DNA from: Panonychus citri
Lineage: Eukaryota; Arthropoda; Arachnida; Trombidiformes; Tetranychidae
Length of the DNA stretch: 64,000 nucleotides
Direction: 5' to 3'
NCBI RefSeq assembly: GCF_014898815.1
Contig: NW_026515546.1
Span: 2,652,501 to 2,716,500, forward strand
Under the pieces are notes generated by a model. The model saw only the letters and a program-made list of their open reading frames with translations. It was not told the DNA's origin and did no database searches. How positions within the stretch are numbered: position 1 is the first letter of the stretch; each line of letters starts with the position of its first letter. Position numbers and translations under genes: made by a program. Below, piece after piece: positions 1 through 8,973 of the stretch.

Positions 1-777
1 GGCCGAAGGCATTATCCTTTTCGATGGCTCAGAGGCTTCGGTTGGTTCGACATCGACTGAGACTTCGGCCTCGGCTGCGGCTTCGGCTACTTCATCACTT
101 GCTCTTTTCTTATTTTTCAGACCTTTGTCCTTCTTTTTCCTCTTCTTCTCTTTTCCTTGAGTATCCAGATCGATTAGTTGGGACTCTAGCTCTTGCTTGA
201 GGGTCATCACTTGATGGCTCTCTTGCATTGCCTTCAACTTGGCCGATAGCTCGATCTGTTCATACTCCGCTCGCAGTGCTTTCAGGCGATATTCATGGAA
301 GTCCATCCATAAACGGGTGCATCGCTTGTAAACTTCCTCATCCACTTTGTATATTGATAGAGGCTTTTCTGTTTCTTTCTCTTGGCTTGGGCGTCTGCTA
401 CAGTCATGTCGTTCGAGATCGGATTCAGTTCGCAGAAAGTCGAGACATCGGTTGCACCAAATCAACTTGAACTTTGGCTTCCGAGGCCTCGGGGTACACA
501 TTTCTTTCAGTTGAGCTCGTACAGCGGTCAGCTCATCTTTGATCTCGTCTTTAAATTTTCCAATGGACGCATTCACATCCTGGAAACCACTTGATTGGCC
601 AGCCTTCATTGTTAGTAGATCACTAATCATTCCTCTAAGTTTAATCGAGTTCTCGTTTGAGAGTATGTTGATCTCAGTTAGAATAGTTTCAAGACAAGAC
701 AATGAGGAGCTTTGGTTCGTTCGAGGGCTTGATTTGGCATTTTTATGACCAGGAGATTTGCCAGGAGATTTCGACAT
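1..777 (-). CDS. Partial single-exon ORF, C2HC finger plus coiled coil (retroelement gag/ORF1-like?)
   Basis: An uninterrupted minus-strand frame of 259 codons starts at the ATG at 777 and is still open at the window edge, so the 3' end is missing. Residues 1-25 are Ser/Pro/Lys-rich. Residues 20-98 look helical and charged. Residues 108-126 hold a Cys-x2-Cys-x12-His-x-Cys arrangement (C108, C111, H124, C126), which could bind zinc. Residues about 160-202 are a Leu/Glu/Lys-rich probable coiled coil, followed by a very basic Lys/Arg stretch (about 209-226) and an Ala/Glu-rich tail. No intron signals are needed. Codon use is richer in GC than the surrounding DNA. A finger, a coiled coil and a basic tail without introns would suit the nucleic-acid-binding ORF1/gag protein of a non-LTR element, but I recognise no family. 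It could also be an ordinary lineage-specific gene. The start has A at -3, which supports this ATG. Confidence 0.6.
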   Translation of the reverse strand, partial: MSKSPGKSPGHKNAKSSPRTNQSSSLSCLETILTEINILSNENSIKLRGMISDLLTMKAGQSSGFQDVNASIGKFKDEIKDELTAVRAQLKEMCTPRPRKPKFKLIWCNRCLDFLRTESDLERHDCSRRPSQEKETEKPLSIYKVDEEVYKRCTRLWMDFHEYRLKALRAEYEQIELSAKLKAMQESHQVMTLKQELESQLIDLDTQGKEKKRKKKDKGLKNKKRASDEVAEAAAEAEVSVDVEPTEASEPSKRIMPSA

Positions 778-1180
778 GTTTGGGATGAGTTCGGACTCGT
801 TGTGCAAACAACTGTAGAGTTTGGGTTCGGACAAACAAACAGTTCGGCTTGTTTCGGGTTCGGAAGTTGACGTGCACGATGAGAAGACAGAACTATTATG
901 ATCAGCTCATGGTACAGTTTTCAATAGGTAAAACTCTCTATTGGCGCCATCTATCATTCCGTTCTTTCGGACCATTTACCTCGTGGATAGGTGATGCTTT
1001 GGTTTCGGTTTTGATTTTGTTTCGGCTTGACTAGATTTAGTTATTTACAATGGGTTGATGGGCTTATGATTTAAATATGAGATTAAAATATTTGATATGT
1101 TAAAGGTGTTTTATATGTAAAATTAATAATAATTGGGAATTACATTGTTCAAAGGGTTCGTTCGGACTTATTTTCTGTTC
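778..1180 (-). other. CCGAA-rich leader upstream of the partial ORF
   Basis: The 400 bases upstream of the minus-strand ORF contain about nine copies of TTCGG (plus-strand reading), for example near 790, 824, 843, 857, 963, 1004, 1020 and 1162. The block is richer in GC than the AT-rich DNA that follows it. It has no coding frame I trust. It may be the 5' UTR or internal promoter of a mobile element whose ORF is the preceding feature. Confidence 0.35.
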
Positions 1181-1289
1181 TGTAGGATTTTAAGCTGAAT
1201 TTTGGATACTTTATACCTTACGTAGACTCCTTTTAGGCTAAAAGTTTTAGCTTAAGCATAATCTTAACTGAAAAATCCACCTTATTTTA

Positions 1290-1775
1290 TTTATGATGAT
1301 GATGATTAGTAGAATTCCGCTAAGGACTATATCCATCTCCAAAATAAATTTGCCCCTCACCGATTTTCTTGAAATTTTAGATCGACGAGCATCAATATCT
1401 GCTTGATCTTCTTAAATCATTGATTCAGTTTCTTTATCATCTTTGTCATCTTTGTTAATTAAGTTTATCTCATCTTCGGAAAGGACTATTTCAAAATCTT
1501 TCTTTGGTGTTGGAAGTTCAGAATGTTGTCTCTTTAAACTTTCACGTTGATCTTTCTCATAAAGTTTCACTGCTAATCCACTTCCAAAGCTTTGAATGAG
1601 TTGATTATGTATGAGATGTTGATGTCTTAATCTCTTAAAGTTATGATTATCTGGATCATGAAGCGCACTGGAAATATCATGAATACCTTCTGGAACTGGC
1701 GCTTCAAAAGGAATCTCAGTATTTTAATCAATTCCTTTTTTCTTTCGACCTGAGTCCAAGTGAATCCTCACTATT
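1290..1775 (-). pseudogene. Decayed coding fragment, family not recognised
   Basis: On the minus strand, 1723 down to 1412 is open for 103 codons without a usable ATG. It has a protein-like composition: acidic and basic patches, a PVPEG motif, and a Lys/Asp-rich C-terminus. After a single TAA at 1412-1414 the same frame stays open for about another 30 codons toward 1300. Just upstream an A-rich run (around 1735) changes frame, and a coding-like stretch continues in the next frame. One nonsense codon, one frameshift and no start together indicate a broken gene rather than a live exon, although an intron boundary cannot be excluded. I do not recognise the protein. Confidence 0.4.
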
Positions 1776-2195
1776 CAAAGTTCACGTCTATTTTTTAATG
1801 GAATAAACAACGACCCTCACTTTATTTCAATAAGACAAAATAGCGAATTCAATAATTGTCCTTAACTAGTGATTGAATAATAATTCACTCAGATTTATTT
1901 GGTAACAATTGAACAATGATAATTCCTCTTTTCTGCAAAGTAACAGTATATTTAGGAACAAAACCTATTAGTAGGTTGAAATTCATTTGGAAGAATTGAA
2001 TTTGAAGATTCAAAAATCTGAATGAACTAATGAAGTTTCATAGATTCACGTTTAACAGAGATCTTATAGATTGCGTTTTCAAGTGTCTCATGTACATATT
2101 TTATTGGTGCTTTCATTTTTGCCTCCTCGCAACCATTGACAGAAAACTTAAAGATACCGAAAGGAATCAAACAAAAGTTTTTTCTTTTTCAATGC

Positions 2196-2201
2196 TTTAT
2201 T
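2196..2201 (-). terminator. Poly(A) signal of peptide gene A
   Basis: AATAAA on the minus strand, 95 nt beyond the stop codon. The surrounding 3' flank matches that of copy C. Confidence 0.6.
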
Positions 2202-2295
2202 TATTCATCAAAATTTATAACTGCAATTAACTATTAATAAATCATAATGACCATTCAAAGGTATCAACACAATCAATATTTGATTACGAGACAAA

Positions 2296-2498
2296 TTATC
2301 CGAGAAGACCGTTGACCAACTGCATGATTGGTTGTGGTTCAGGTTCGGGCTCTGGGTTAGCTGATTAATAGAATGATAGAGAAAAAATTATCAATAATTA
2401 GTTAATTGTTTGTTGATTATTTAGATGAACTTACCAAAAGCCATTGCGATGGCTGAAGCAAAGAGAGCGACATAAACGATGATTGATTTGGAGTCCAT
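2296..2498 (-). CDS. Secreted peptide precursor, copy A (two exons)
   Basis: Exon 1 is 2498-2435 (64 nt) and exon 2 is 2360-2296 (65 nt, TAA at 2298-2296). They are joined across a 74-bp GT-AG intron in phase 1, giving 42 codons plus stop. Residues 1-22 form a signal peptide with a hydrophobic core and an Ala-Phe-Ala end suited to signal peptidase cleavage after residue 22. Residues 23-32 are five X-Pro dipeptides (NP, EP, EP, EP, QP). The last ten residues are IMQLVNGLLG, ending in Gly. Serial X-Pro dipeptides after a signal peptide are the known substrate layout for dipeptidyl-peptidase-IV-type maturation. A terminal Gly is the donor for C-terminal amidation. If both occur, the product is an amidated nonapeptide; this is inference. 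The only signal-exon difference from copies B and C is Ile for Val at residue 7. The TATA box is at 2624-2617 and the AATAAA at 2201-2196. Confidence 0.85.
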
Positions 2499-2616
2499 TT
2501 TATTTGTTGGGATTGAAATGAGTGATTTAAACACACGAGCAAAATTCAAATAATCAGTTAATTGTTTGTTGAACAAATGAAGAGTCAGAATGATTTTCAC
2601 AATTCAATTTCACCTC

Positions 2617-2624
2617 CTTTTATA
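2617..2624 (-). promoter_or_regulatory. TATA box of peptide gene A
   Basis: TATAAAAG on the minus strand, about 120 bp before the ATG at 2498. It is followed by a 5' leader that matches those of copies B and C almost base for base. Confidence 0.7.
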
Positions 2625-2682
2625 CTTAGAGAAAATAATTATTTTTAAATAGTTTGACATTTTCTCACATAATCGGAACAGG

Positions 2683-2698
2683 TAAAAATCAGGTGATT
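2683..2698 (-). promoter_or_regulatory. Shared 16-nt upstream element of peptide gene A
   Basis: AATCACCTGATTTTTA on the minus strand, about 59 bp upstream of the TATA box. The identical 16-mer lies upstream of copy B. It contains a CACCTG E-box-type core. Confidence 0.45.
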
Positions 2699-2842
2699 CA
2701 AACACATTTCAACTAATATAATTATCAATTAATCTTTGATAAGTTATCGAGTTGAATTGAATTTGATTGCTTAGAATACCTTATCCGATAAAATCCTAAT
2801 TACTGATCAATATTAACATTAATAATTTCAATGTATCCACAT

Positions 2843-2973
2843 GGTTGATATTAAAGTTAGTTGTGTTCATGTAAAAGACAAATGTTTCTGATGATAATTG
2901 ATTAAAAAGCTGAAAAACTGAGTAATTAAAATTAAATTATAGATTAATGATGAATGATTGATGAATGAGAGTC
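2843..2973. repeat. Inverted repeat arm, partner at 4232-4370
   Basis: This stretch and the reverse complement of 4232-4370 read almost the same for about 130 bases (for example TGTAAAAGACAAATGTTT and AGCTGAAAAACTGAGTAAT). The two arms lie upstream of copies A and C, with copy B inside the loop. Confidence 0.75.
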
Positions 2974-3002
2974 TTGGTTTGAGTTTGAGTTAAATGTCTT
3001 TT

Positions 3003-3018
3003 AATCACCTGATTTTTA
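3003..3018 (+). promoter_or_regulatory. Shared 16-nt upstream element of peptide gene B
   Basis: The same AATCACCTGATTTTTA word, about 49 bp upstream of the TATA box. In copy C only a weak remnant (TATCACCCATTTT, near 4363) stands at the matching place. Confidence 0.45.
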
Positions 3019-3066
3019 ATTGCTAAAGTTATAATGACAATTGATTTGAAATATTTTTCCATTTTG

Positions 3067-3074
3067 TATAAAAG
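3067..3074 (+). promoter_or_regulatory. TATA box of peptide gene B
   Basis: TATAAAAG followed by GAGATG, 107 bp before the ATG. The implied start of transcription is near 3097. Confidence 0.7.
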
Positions 3075-3180
3075 GAGATGTTAGTTAATAGAGAAAATCA
3101 TTCTAACTTTTAAACAATTAACTGATTATCTGAATTTTGTTAGTGTGTTTAAATCACTCAACTCAATCCCAACAAATAAA

Positions 3181-3387
3181 ATGGACTCCAAATCAATTGT
3201 CGTTTATGTCGCTCTCTTTGCTTCAGCCATCGCAATGGCTTTTGGTAAGTTCATCTGAGTAATCGACAATTAACTAATTCTTTCCATATTAATAATAACT
3301 TTTCTCTTTTCCAATGAACCAGCTAACCCAGAGCCCGAACCTGAGCCACAACCAATTTTAGGCGCTCTTCAGAATATCCTTGGTTAA
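3181..3387 (+). CDS. Secreted peptide precursor, copy B (two exons)
   Basis: Exon 1 is 3181-3244 and exon 2 is 3323-3387 (TAA at 3385). The intron is 78 bp, starts GTAAGT and splits codon 22 in phase 1. The encoded precursor has 42 residues: signal peptide 1-22, five X-Pro dipeptides at 23-32 identical to the other copies, and a divergent C-terminal decapeptide ILGALQNILG. Exon 1 is identical in sequence to copy C, and the pro-segment differs from it by one silent base. By contrast, almost every codon of the C-terminal core is different. This pattern (fixed secretion and processing parts, variable core) is typical of antimicrobial, venom-type or signalling peptide families. No cysteines are present, so it is not a disulfide-rich peptide. 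Tissue and target cannot be read from sequence. Confidence 0.85.
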
Positions 3388-3412
3388 TCAACGTAACAAT
3401 TGAAGAAATAAG

Positions 3413-3418
3413 AATAAA
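3413..3418 (+). terminator. Poly(A) signal of peptide gene B
   Basis: AATAAA 26 nt beyond the stop codon. A second AATAAA at 3501-3506 is an alternative; its duplicate downstream of copy C has lost the hexamer. Confidence 0.5.
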
Positions 3419-3443
3419 AGAAAATTTTATTCTGATTGTATTT

Positions 3444-3870
3444 TAATTGTCGTGAAGATTATTAAGTTAATAGCAACAGTTATGGATTAATAAGAATACT
3501 AATAAAATCAAAGCATTTGAAACAAATAATTCGCTTATCAAATTATTCATATTCTATATTAAGGTATGTATGGTAAAGTTTGGGAATAAAATTTTCAAAC
3601 TATTATGGTTACTTTAATTTCCAATTAAATTTCTTGAAATTATTAATAAACTTTTGAGCTTCAATTGGGTATCTTTTCACGAATATTGCATCAAATCAAA
3701 GCATCGAAAATTCGATTTTTCGAATGTATGTCGAAAATAAATTGTCATATTTTTCAGAGGTAGCTCTGAACAAATGTTCCAAACTTTACCGTTCATACCT
3801 TATTATTAATGTATTTCAATGAAAACGTTTACAAATACGCGAGTGATTGACTCAACTTTGAATAATATTT
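3444..3870 (+). repeat. Direct repeat, 3' flank of copy B
   Basis: Starting with TAATTGTCGTGAAG, this block is repeated in direct orientation at 4981-5150, downstream of copy C. Apart from the inserted element at 3561-3801 the two align closely, including the distinctive AAACGTTTACAAATACGCGA. Confidence 0.7.
3561..3801. mobile_element. Small non-autonomous TIR element (MITE-like)
   Basis: The ends are inverted copies of about 24 bp: AAGGTATG at the left, CATACCTT at the right, each followed inward by GGTAAAGTTTGG with two mismatches overall. The element is 241 bp and has no coding frame. Flanking ATT on both sides may be a 3-bp target duplication. The duplicated block at 4981-5150 lacks it, which supports true insertion. 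The superfamily is not certain; a 3-bp duplication would suit PIF/Harbinger-type elements. Confidence 0.6.
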
Positions 3871-4231
3871 TCTAATAATCGAATTTAATTTTACATAAAA
3901 AAATTATCAAAAGACTTGTTAGAAATGTTCTAAGTATCTTCGAGTGCTTCAGTCCTCAAAGAAAATGCTATTAATAGTTGATTGTCTGTCAACAAACTTG
4001 GAACAAGGGCGATATCATTCATCAAGATTTCACGAGTTTACTGGATTTGTTATTGTGATATGTTGATACCTCAAGAAGAGCAATTAGTTACTAGTTGTAA
4101 CAAAAGAGAAATAGTATTCTGAATGACTAATTAATCAAATCTTTTTGATTGAAAGATATTCTAATGATACAAGTTCCTCTCGATCTTATATTCGTAGCAA
4201 CAATTATCTAGTATTTATCTCTAAGTATAAA

Positions 4232-4370
4232 TGGAGATAGACTCTCATTCATCAATCATTTATCATTAATCTACAGTTTAATTTTAATTACTCAGTTTTT
4301 CAGCTTTTTAATCAATTATTATCGGAAACATTTGTCTTTTACATGAACATGACTCACTATAATATCACCC
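4232..4370. repeat. Inverted repeat arm, partner at 2843-2973
   Basis: This is the upstream region of copy C and is the reverse complement of the upstream region of copy A with scattered changes. The homology resumes from the TATA box through the gene and about 170 bp of 3' flank (2130-2625 against 4381-4890). Confidence 0.75.
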
Positions 4371-4382
4371 ATTTTCTTTCAG

Positions 4383-4390
4383 TATAAAAG
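4383..4390 (+). promoter_or_regulatory. TATA box of peptide gene C
   Basis: TATAAAAG followed by GAGATG, in the same setting as copy B. The implied start of transcription is near 4413. Confidence 0.7.
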
Positions 4391-4508
4391 GAGATGAAAT
4401 TGAATAGGAAAAATCATTCTGACTCTTCATCTGTTCAACAAACAATTAACTGATTATTTGAATTTTGTTCGTGTGTTTAAATCACTCAACTCAATCCCAA
4501 TAAATAAA

Positions 4509-4719
4509 ATGGACTCCAAATCAATTGTCGTTTATGTCGCTCTCTTTGCTTCAGCCATCGCAATGGCTTTTGGTAAGTTCATCTAAATAATCAACAAACA
4601 ATTAACTAATTATTGATTCATTGATAATTTTTTCTCTATCATTCTATTAATCAGCTAACCCAGAGCCCGAACCTGAACCACAACCAATCATGCAGTTGGT
4701 CAACGATATTCTCGGATAA
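4509..4719 (+). CDS. Secreted peptide precursor, copy C (two exons)
   Basis: Exon 1 is 4509-4572 and exon 2 is 4655-4719 (TAA at 4717). The 82-bp intron starts GTAAGT and ends CAG in phase 1. The 42-residue product has the same signal peptide as copy B, the same five X-Pro dipeptides, and the C-terminal core IMQLVNDILG, which differs from copy A at two residues only. Copies A and C also share intron, 5' UTR and 3' flank sequence, so they are the closest pair, although they lie in opposite orientation. The TATA box is at 4383-4390 and AATAAA signals are at 4824-4833, about 105 nt past the stop. The start codon is fixed by the conserved ATG and the signal peptide right behind it. Confidence 0.85.
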
Positions 4720-4823
4720 TTTGTCTTATTACCGACAGCGACTAATCAAATATTGATTACGTTGATACCTTCGAATGGTCATTATGATTTATTAATAGTT
4801 AATTGCAGTTATAAATGTTGATT

Positions 4824-4833
4824 AATAAATAAA
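4824..4833 (+). terminator. Poly(A) signals of peptide gene C
   Basis: Two overlapping AATAAA hexamers about 105 nt beyond the stop, homologous to the signal of copy A. Confidence 0.6.
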
Positions 4834-4980
4834 GCATTTAAAAAAGAAAAAACTTTTCATTGATTTCTTTCGGTATCTTCAAGTTCCCTGTTGATAATTG
4901 TGGAAAGGCTGATGATGATCGACCAGATCCAATTCAACCCGAAAACTTATCAAAAGGCAATTATCCAATAGTTGAAATTC

Positions 4981-5150
4981 TAATTGTCGTGAAGAATATT
5001 AATTAATAGCAACAGTTATTAATAAGAATACATATAAAATCAAAGCCTTTGAAACAAATAATTCGCTTACCAATTTATTAATATTCTAAATTGTTTTCAA
5101 TGAAAACGTTTACAAATACGCGAGTGATTGACGCAACTTTAGATCATATT
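4981..5150 (+). repeat. Direct repeat, second copy downstream of peptide gene C
   Basis: This copy matches 3444-3560 and 3802-3870 and lacks the 241-bp insertion. It therefore marks the site before insertion. Confidence 0.7.
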
Positions 5151-7246
5151 ATCAACGATCTCATCCAATTCTAAGTGAAAAACCATCACAAGAACTTTCT
5201 TCAACTGACCTTAGATTATTCACCATCATTCTCATCGGAATCAAAGTGATTGTAATTTCAAATTCCAAGTCTATTTTCTGAATAACTTTTCAAAGGTCAA
5301 CAGTTTTATCGTTTTTGTATTTCTTCAAGTGTCTTGACTTTCACCATTCATATGAAATTATTGACTCTTTTTCTGGTTAAATTGTTGAGATAAACAATTC
5401 ACATCGTTCACAATTAGCAGTTTATTGTTATTGTAATAATATTCTGAATCGATTAGTGTCTTTCAAATTAATCAATCGATTAACTGAATGTTATAAGAAG
5501 AGGAATAAGAAAAATGGAAATACTTAATTGTAATGATCTGTGTCGATCAAAGAGTAATACAACAATTAAGAAGAAAAGTTCAGCCAACTTGTTAATTCTT
5601 ATTATCAATACAATTTTCTCCTAATGATGTGGATTAATTGTGACAATTAACTTGATGAGAATAAGAGGAAAATAAATGCTAATTCATTTTCTAACCTAAT
5701 TATATTTTATCACTTACAATTTGATAATCAGGTAAAAGGTTTTCACCAGAATAACATAGGAAATAATGTCAAGGACAATTAGCAAACAATTTGTTTAAAA
5801 AAAAAAGGAAATCACAATTTAGATAATATCGACCAACAATTAACTACTTGGACAATCAATCAATCAATCATCAGCAATCATTTTAATTCAGAGTTACAAT
5901 TAAAGTGTCAACCAATTCCCTCAAGAGATTGGTGATTAAAATTCAGGGTTAATTGTTGTTTGATCAACAAATGATTGATTGTATCATTTATAATTTAATC
6001 TAATCAATAATTTTACCGAAAACAATTTGATTTCAATTGTTTCAATATTAATCTGATTGAATTGTTGACTTTTTTTGTTTCTCTAACAACAAAATATTGA
6101 TTAAACATCCTCTCCATTTAACAGACTGGACAAACAATTTACTCTAATTAACTTAATTAACATGATTTAATTGGAACCATAGTATCATAATTATCAAAGA
6201 TAATCAATGACATTAAATTATGATCACAATCAAAAGCAAAAGGATCAAGTTTAATCCTTTGGTTTGTTTCACATCAATGGTTTCGTTTCTTGATTGTTAT
6301 TTGTTATTGTTGTTGTTTCTAATGGTTTTAATCATGAAATTAAACCTAAACTTGTGATCAACAATTAAGTCAAGGTCAGGTTTATAATGATCACCATTAA
6401 ACCCTTTTTTTTACCAGTTAACCGGAAACCCATTTTTTTATCCTCTTCACTGACCAAGCCTACTGGTCAACACTATTTGTTATGAATGACAATTAACCAA
6501 TTATCATATTCAATAGTGACATTTTTTATGATAATAGCAAACAATTAAGTTGATAGACACAATTGAAACAAGAACAGGAATCACAATCAAGTCCCAAGTT
6601 CATCATTAATGGTCAGTTTATTATCATTGATGATACAATGAGATTCAATTGATTGTTGAAATCAAAATTGGGAAAAAAAATTTCGGTTAATGATTAAAAA
6701 TGATAAAACGATTAACCTTGATTTAATTAGTTTTCCTGGTCAATTTACAGTTTCATCTGAGTCTCTCATGAGTAAAATTAGTTTGAGTAATTATCTTAAT
6801 CATAATTAAATGATAATGATTAACAAGCTTAATGAGTGTATATTGATAACATGATTGGTAAACCGCAAGAGGATTTTGAGGTCGAATGGACCAAGGAAAA
6901 TATTATCACTTTTCGATATCCACCCTGTATATATATATATGAAATTCTGAGCAAGAATAACAGGAAAAGAGAATGAGAAGATGAAGACAAAGTTAGAAAG
7001 AGAAGACAAGAAGATAGGGGAAAAAGAAGGGTGGGAAAAAGAGGAGAGATGATGATGAAAATCGTCTCTCGATTTTTAGTTGTTGTTATTGGTTAAAGAT
7101 CCAAGGCAACGAGTTAACGGTAAAAAAAAAGGTATTACATTTACCTGAACATTTCGAGGAAGATTTCCTTCCCCTTGTCATCATTATCATCATCAGCACC
7201 CACCATTCATCTTCCTCCCTCCAACCCACTCACTTTCACCTCCCAG
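5151..7246. other. Intergenic DNA, AATTAA/TTGATT-rich
   Basis: No coding frame is supported. The stretch is dense in AATTAA, CAATTAAC and TTGATT words and poly-A/poly-T tracts. A TATATATATA run at 6926-6937 and purine-rich DNA at 6960-7060 precede the hillarin-like gene. A likely 5' UTR exon ends at 7246 (CCCAG before GTAAAA). Confidence 0.5.
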
Positions 7247-7646
7247 GTAAAACCTTGGATAAGTTAATGGCAATTCTGATATGAGAAAGAAAAGAGTAAA
7301 AGATTTTCTTTGTCTAATTGTAAGTTTTTTTTTTCGTTTCAATTTCTACAATTAAAAGACCATGACAATCAATTTAAGATTCAATTCTATTGATTAATTG
7401 TCTTATAATTACTTTAATCGTCATAAATTTTTTGCAAATTGTGGACAAACAATTAAAACACTCAAAGTATTAACTTAAGCTTTTGAATCTGTATCAACAT
7501 TTTAGTTGATATTTTTTTTTTGTTTTGGTTTTAAATTGTTCTTTACCTAAATTGGTTAATGGTAGTTAATTTATTGTTAATTGTATTGAACAGAATTTTT
7601 AATTGTTCTGTCAAATTTTTTTCCTACAATCAGCGACAATTTAGTG

Positions 7647-8973
7647 ATGGGTTGTGGTGTTTCAAAGAGTCAAAGTGTTGAAGATTCAAGTGTAACATCA
7701 AAGGATAAGAATCAACGAAATAATTTACAAAAATCTCGAAGGAAATTTAAATCATCATTAGTTAATCATAAAGGAAGTGAATCGTCACCATCATCAGATA
7801 TTAATAACAATCAACTTAAATCATCATCAACGGTACATTTTGATTCATCAATTGATCAACAATATAATCACCACAATGTTACAAATCATTCAACATCATT
7901 TCCACCTCCACCTACACCACATCCGAAAGTTAAATTGTTACCACGACAATTAAGTCGTATTGATGAAATTAATTCAGAATCATCATCTCTCCCATCAACA
8001 TCAGATGCTCCCACTGTTAATAGTAGTTCATTGATTAAATTTGATTCGATTGCTTGTCAAACTGAATTCACGGCGATTTCAGTGATGACCCAAACTGACC
8101 CTTTGCCAACACCCGAAGAGGAATTGGAAATGTTAATCAATTGTGAATATGATTTTCCAAATAATTTTAGGCCCTCAGTTGATTCAGGTCAAGGGTCATC
8201 AATGAGTAACGGATTTTCACCATCATCTTCAACAATTGTCACCAATGGTCAGGTAACAATTAACACTGAAGGGTCACTTATGGTAATACCTGCAAATAAA
8301 TCAAATTGTGTTGATTTTTTCCAAGATTTTGAAATCTCCAAGCAATTAGTTACTCCAGAATCAAGATTAGTAGATGTGGCCATTCAAGTTGCTCAGGTTC
8401 GGACATCTTGTTCAACCCAAACAAACATTGTTGCTGGACAATGTCCAGTTCGTCCTGAAGGTGATCAAACACAATCAACAACTTTTGTTAATCCATTAAA
8501 AGATGAAGATATTAATTCCAATGATGGTGATAATCGACTTTTCCACCGTTTATCAACAATTAACCCTCAAATTGATAATCATCGTCCATCAGCGACAAGT
8601 CCAACAGTAACTTGGTCACAAATTTATAACAATCAGGTTAATCCAAGTGATAACAATCAATTAATTGCTGTTAAAGTTGCTGATTTTGAATCACAAACTG
8701 ATCCGGTTAGTGAGGTTATGGCTGCAAATGCCGGTGATAATGATACAAATGTATTACAATCATTTAATTTGTCATCGCCATTTTCCCACATCGAGAAACA
8801 ATTAGGATCAATTGGTGAATCAAGTAGTGATACAATTAACAAATCCCATATGATTACCAGCAATTTAATCAACAACAAACATCAAAACAATGATACTAAA
8901 CTTCAAGAGTGTCTTAATCAGTTACTTGATGATATTGAAGGTTCACTTAATTTTACCAATACAATTAAAAAAG
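7647..8973 (+). CDS. Hillarin-like gene, coding exon 1 (acylation signal, disordered region)
   Basis: Encodes residues 1-442 plus one base of codon 443. It ends before GTAACT. It contains QT motifs at residues 137-140, 148-151, 257-260 and 349-353 and a poly-Pro patch near residue 86. There is no folded domain. Confidence 0.85.

Noticed and set aside
4841..5006. Open frame downstream of peptide copy C, with a partly similar open frame at the matching place downstream of copy A (2030-2185, minus)
   Set aside because: It lies beyond the poly(A) signals, the similarity ends with the duplicated flank, and there is no start or splice link to the peptide genes.
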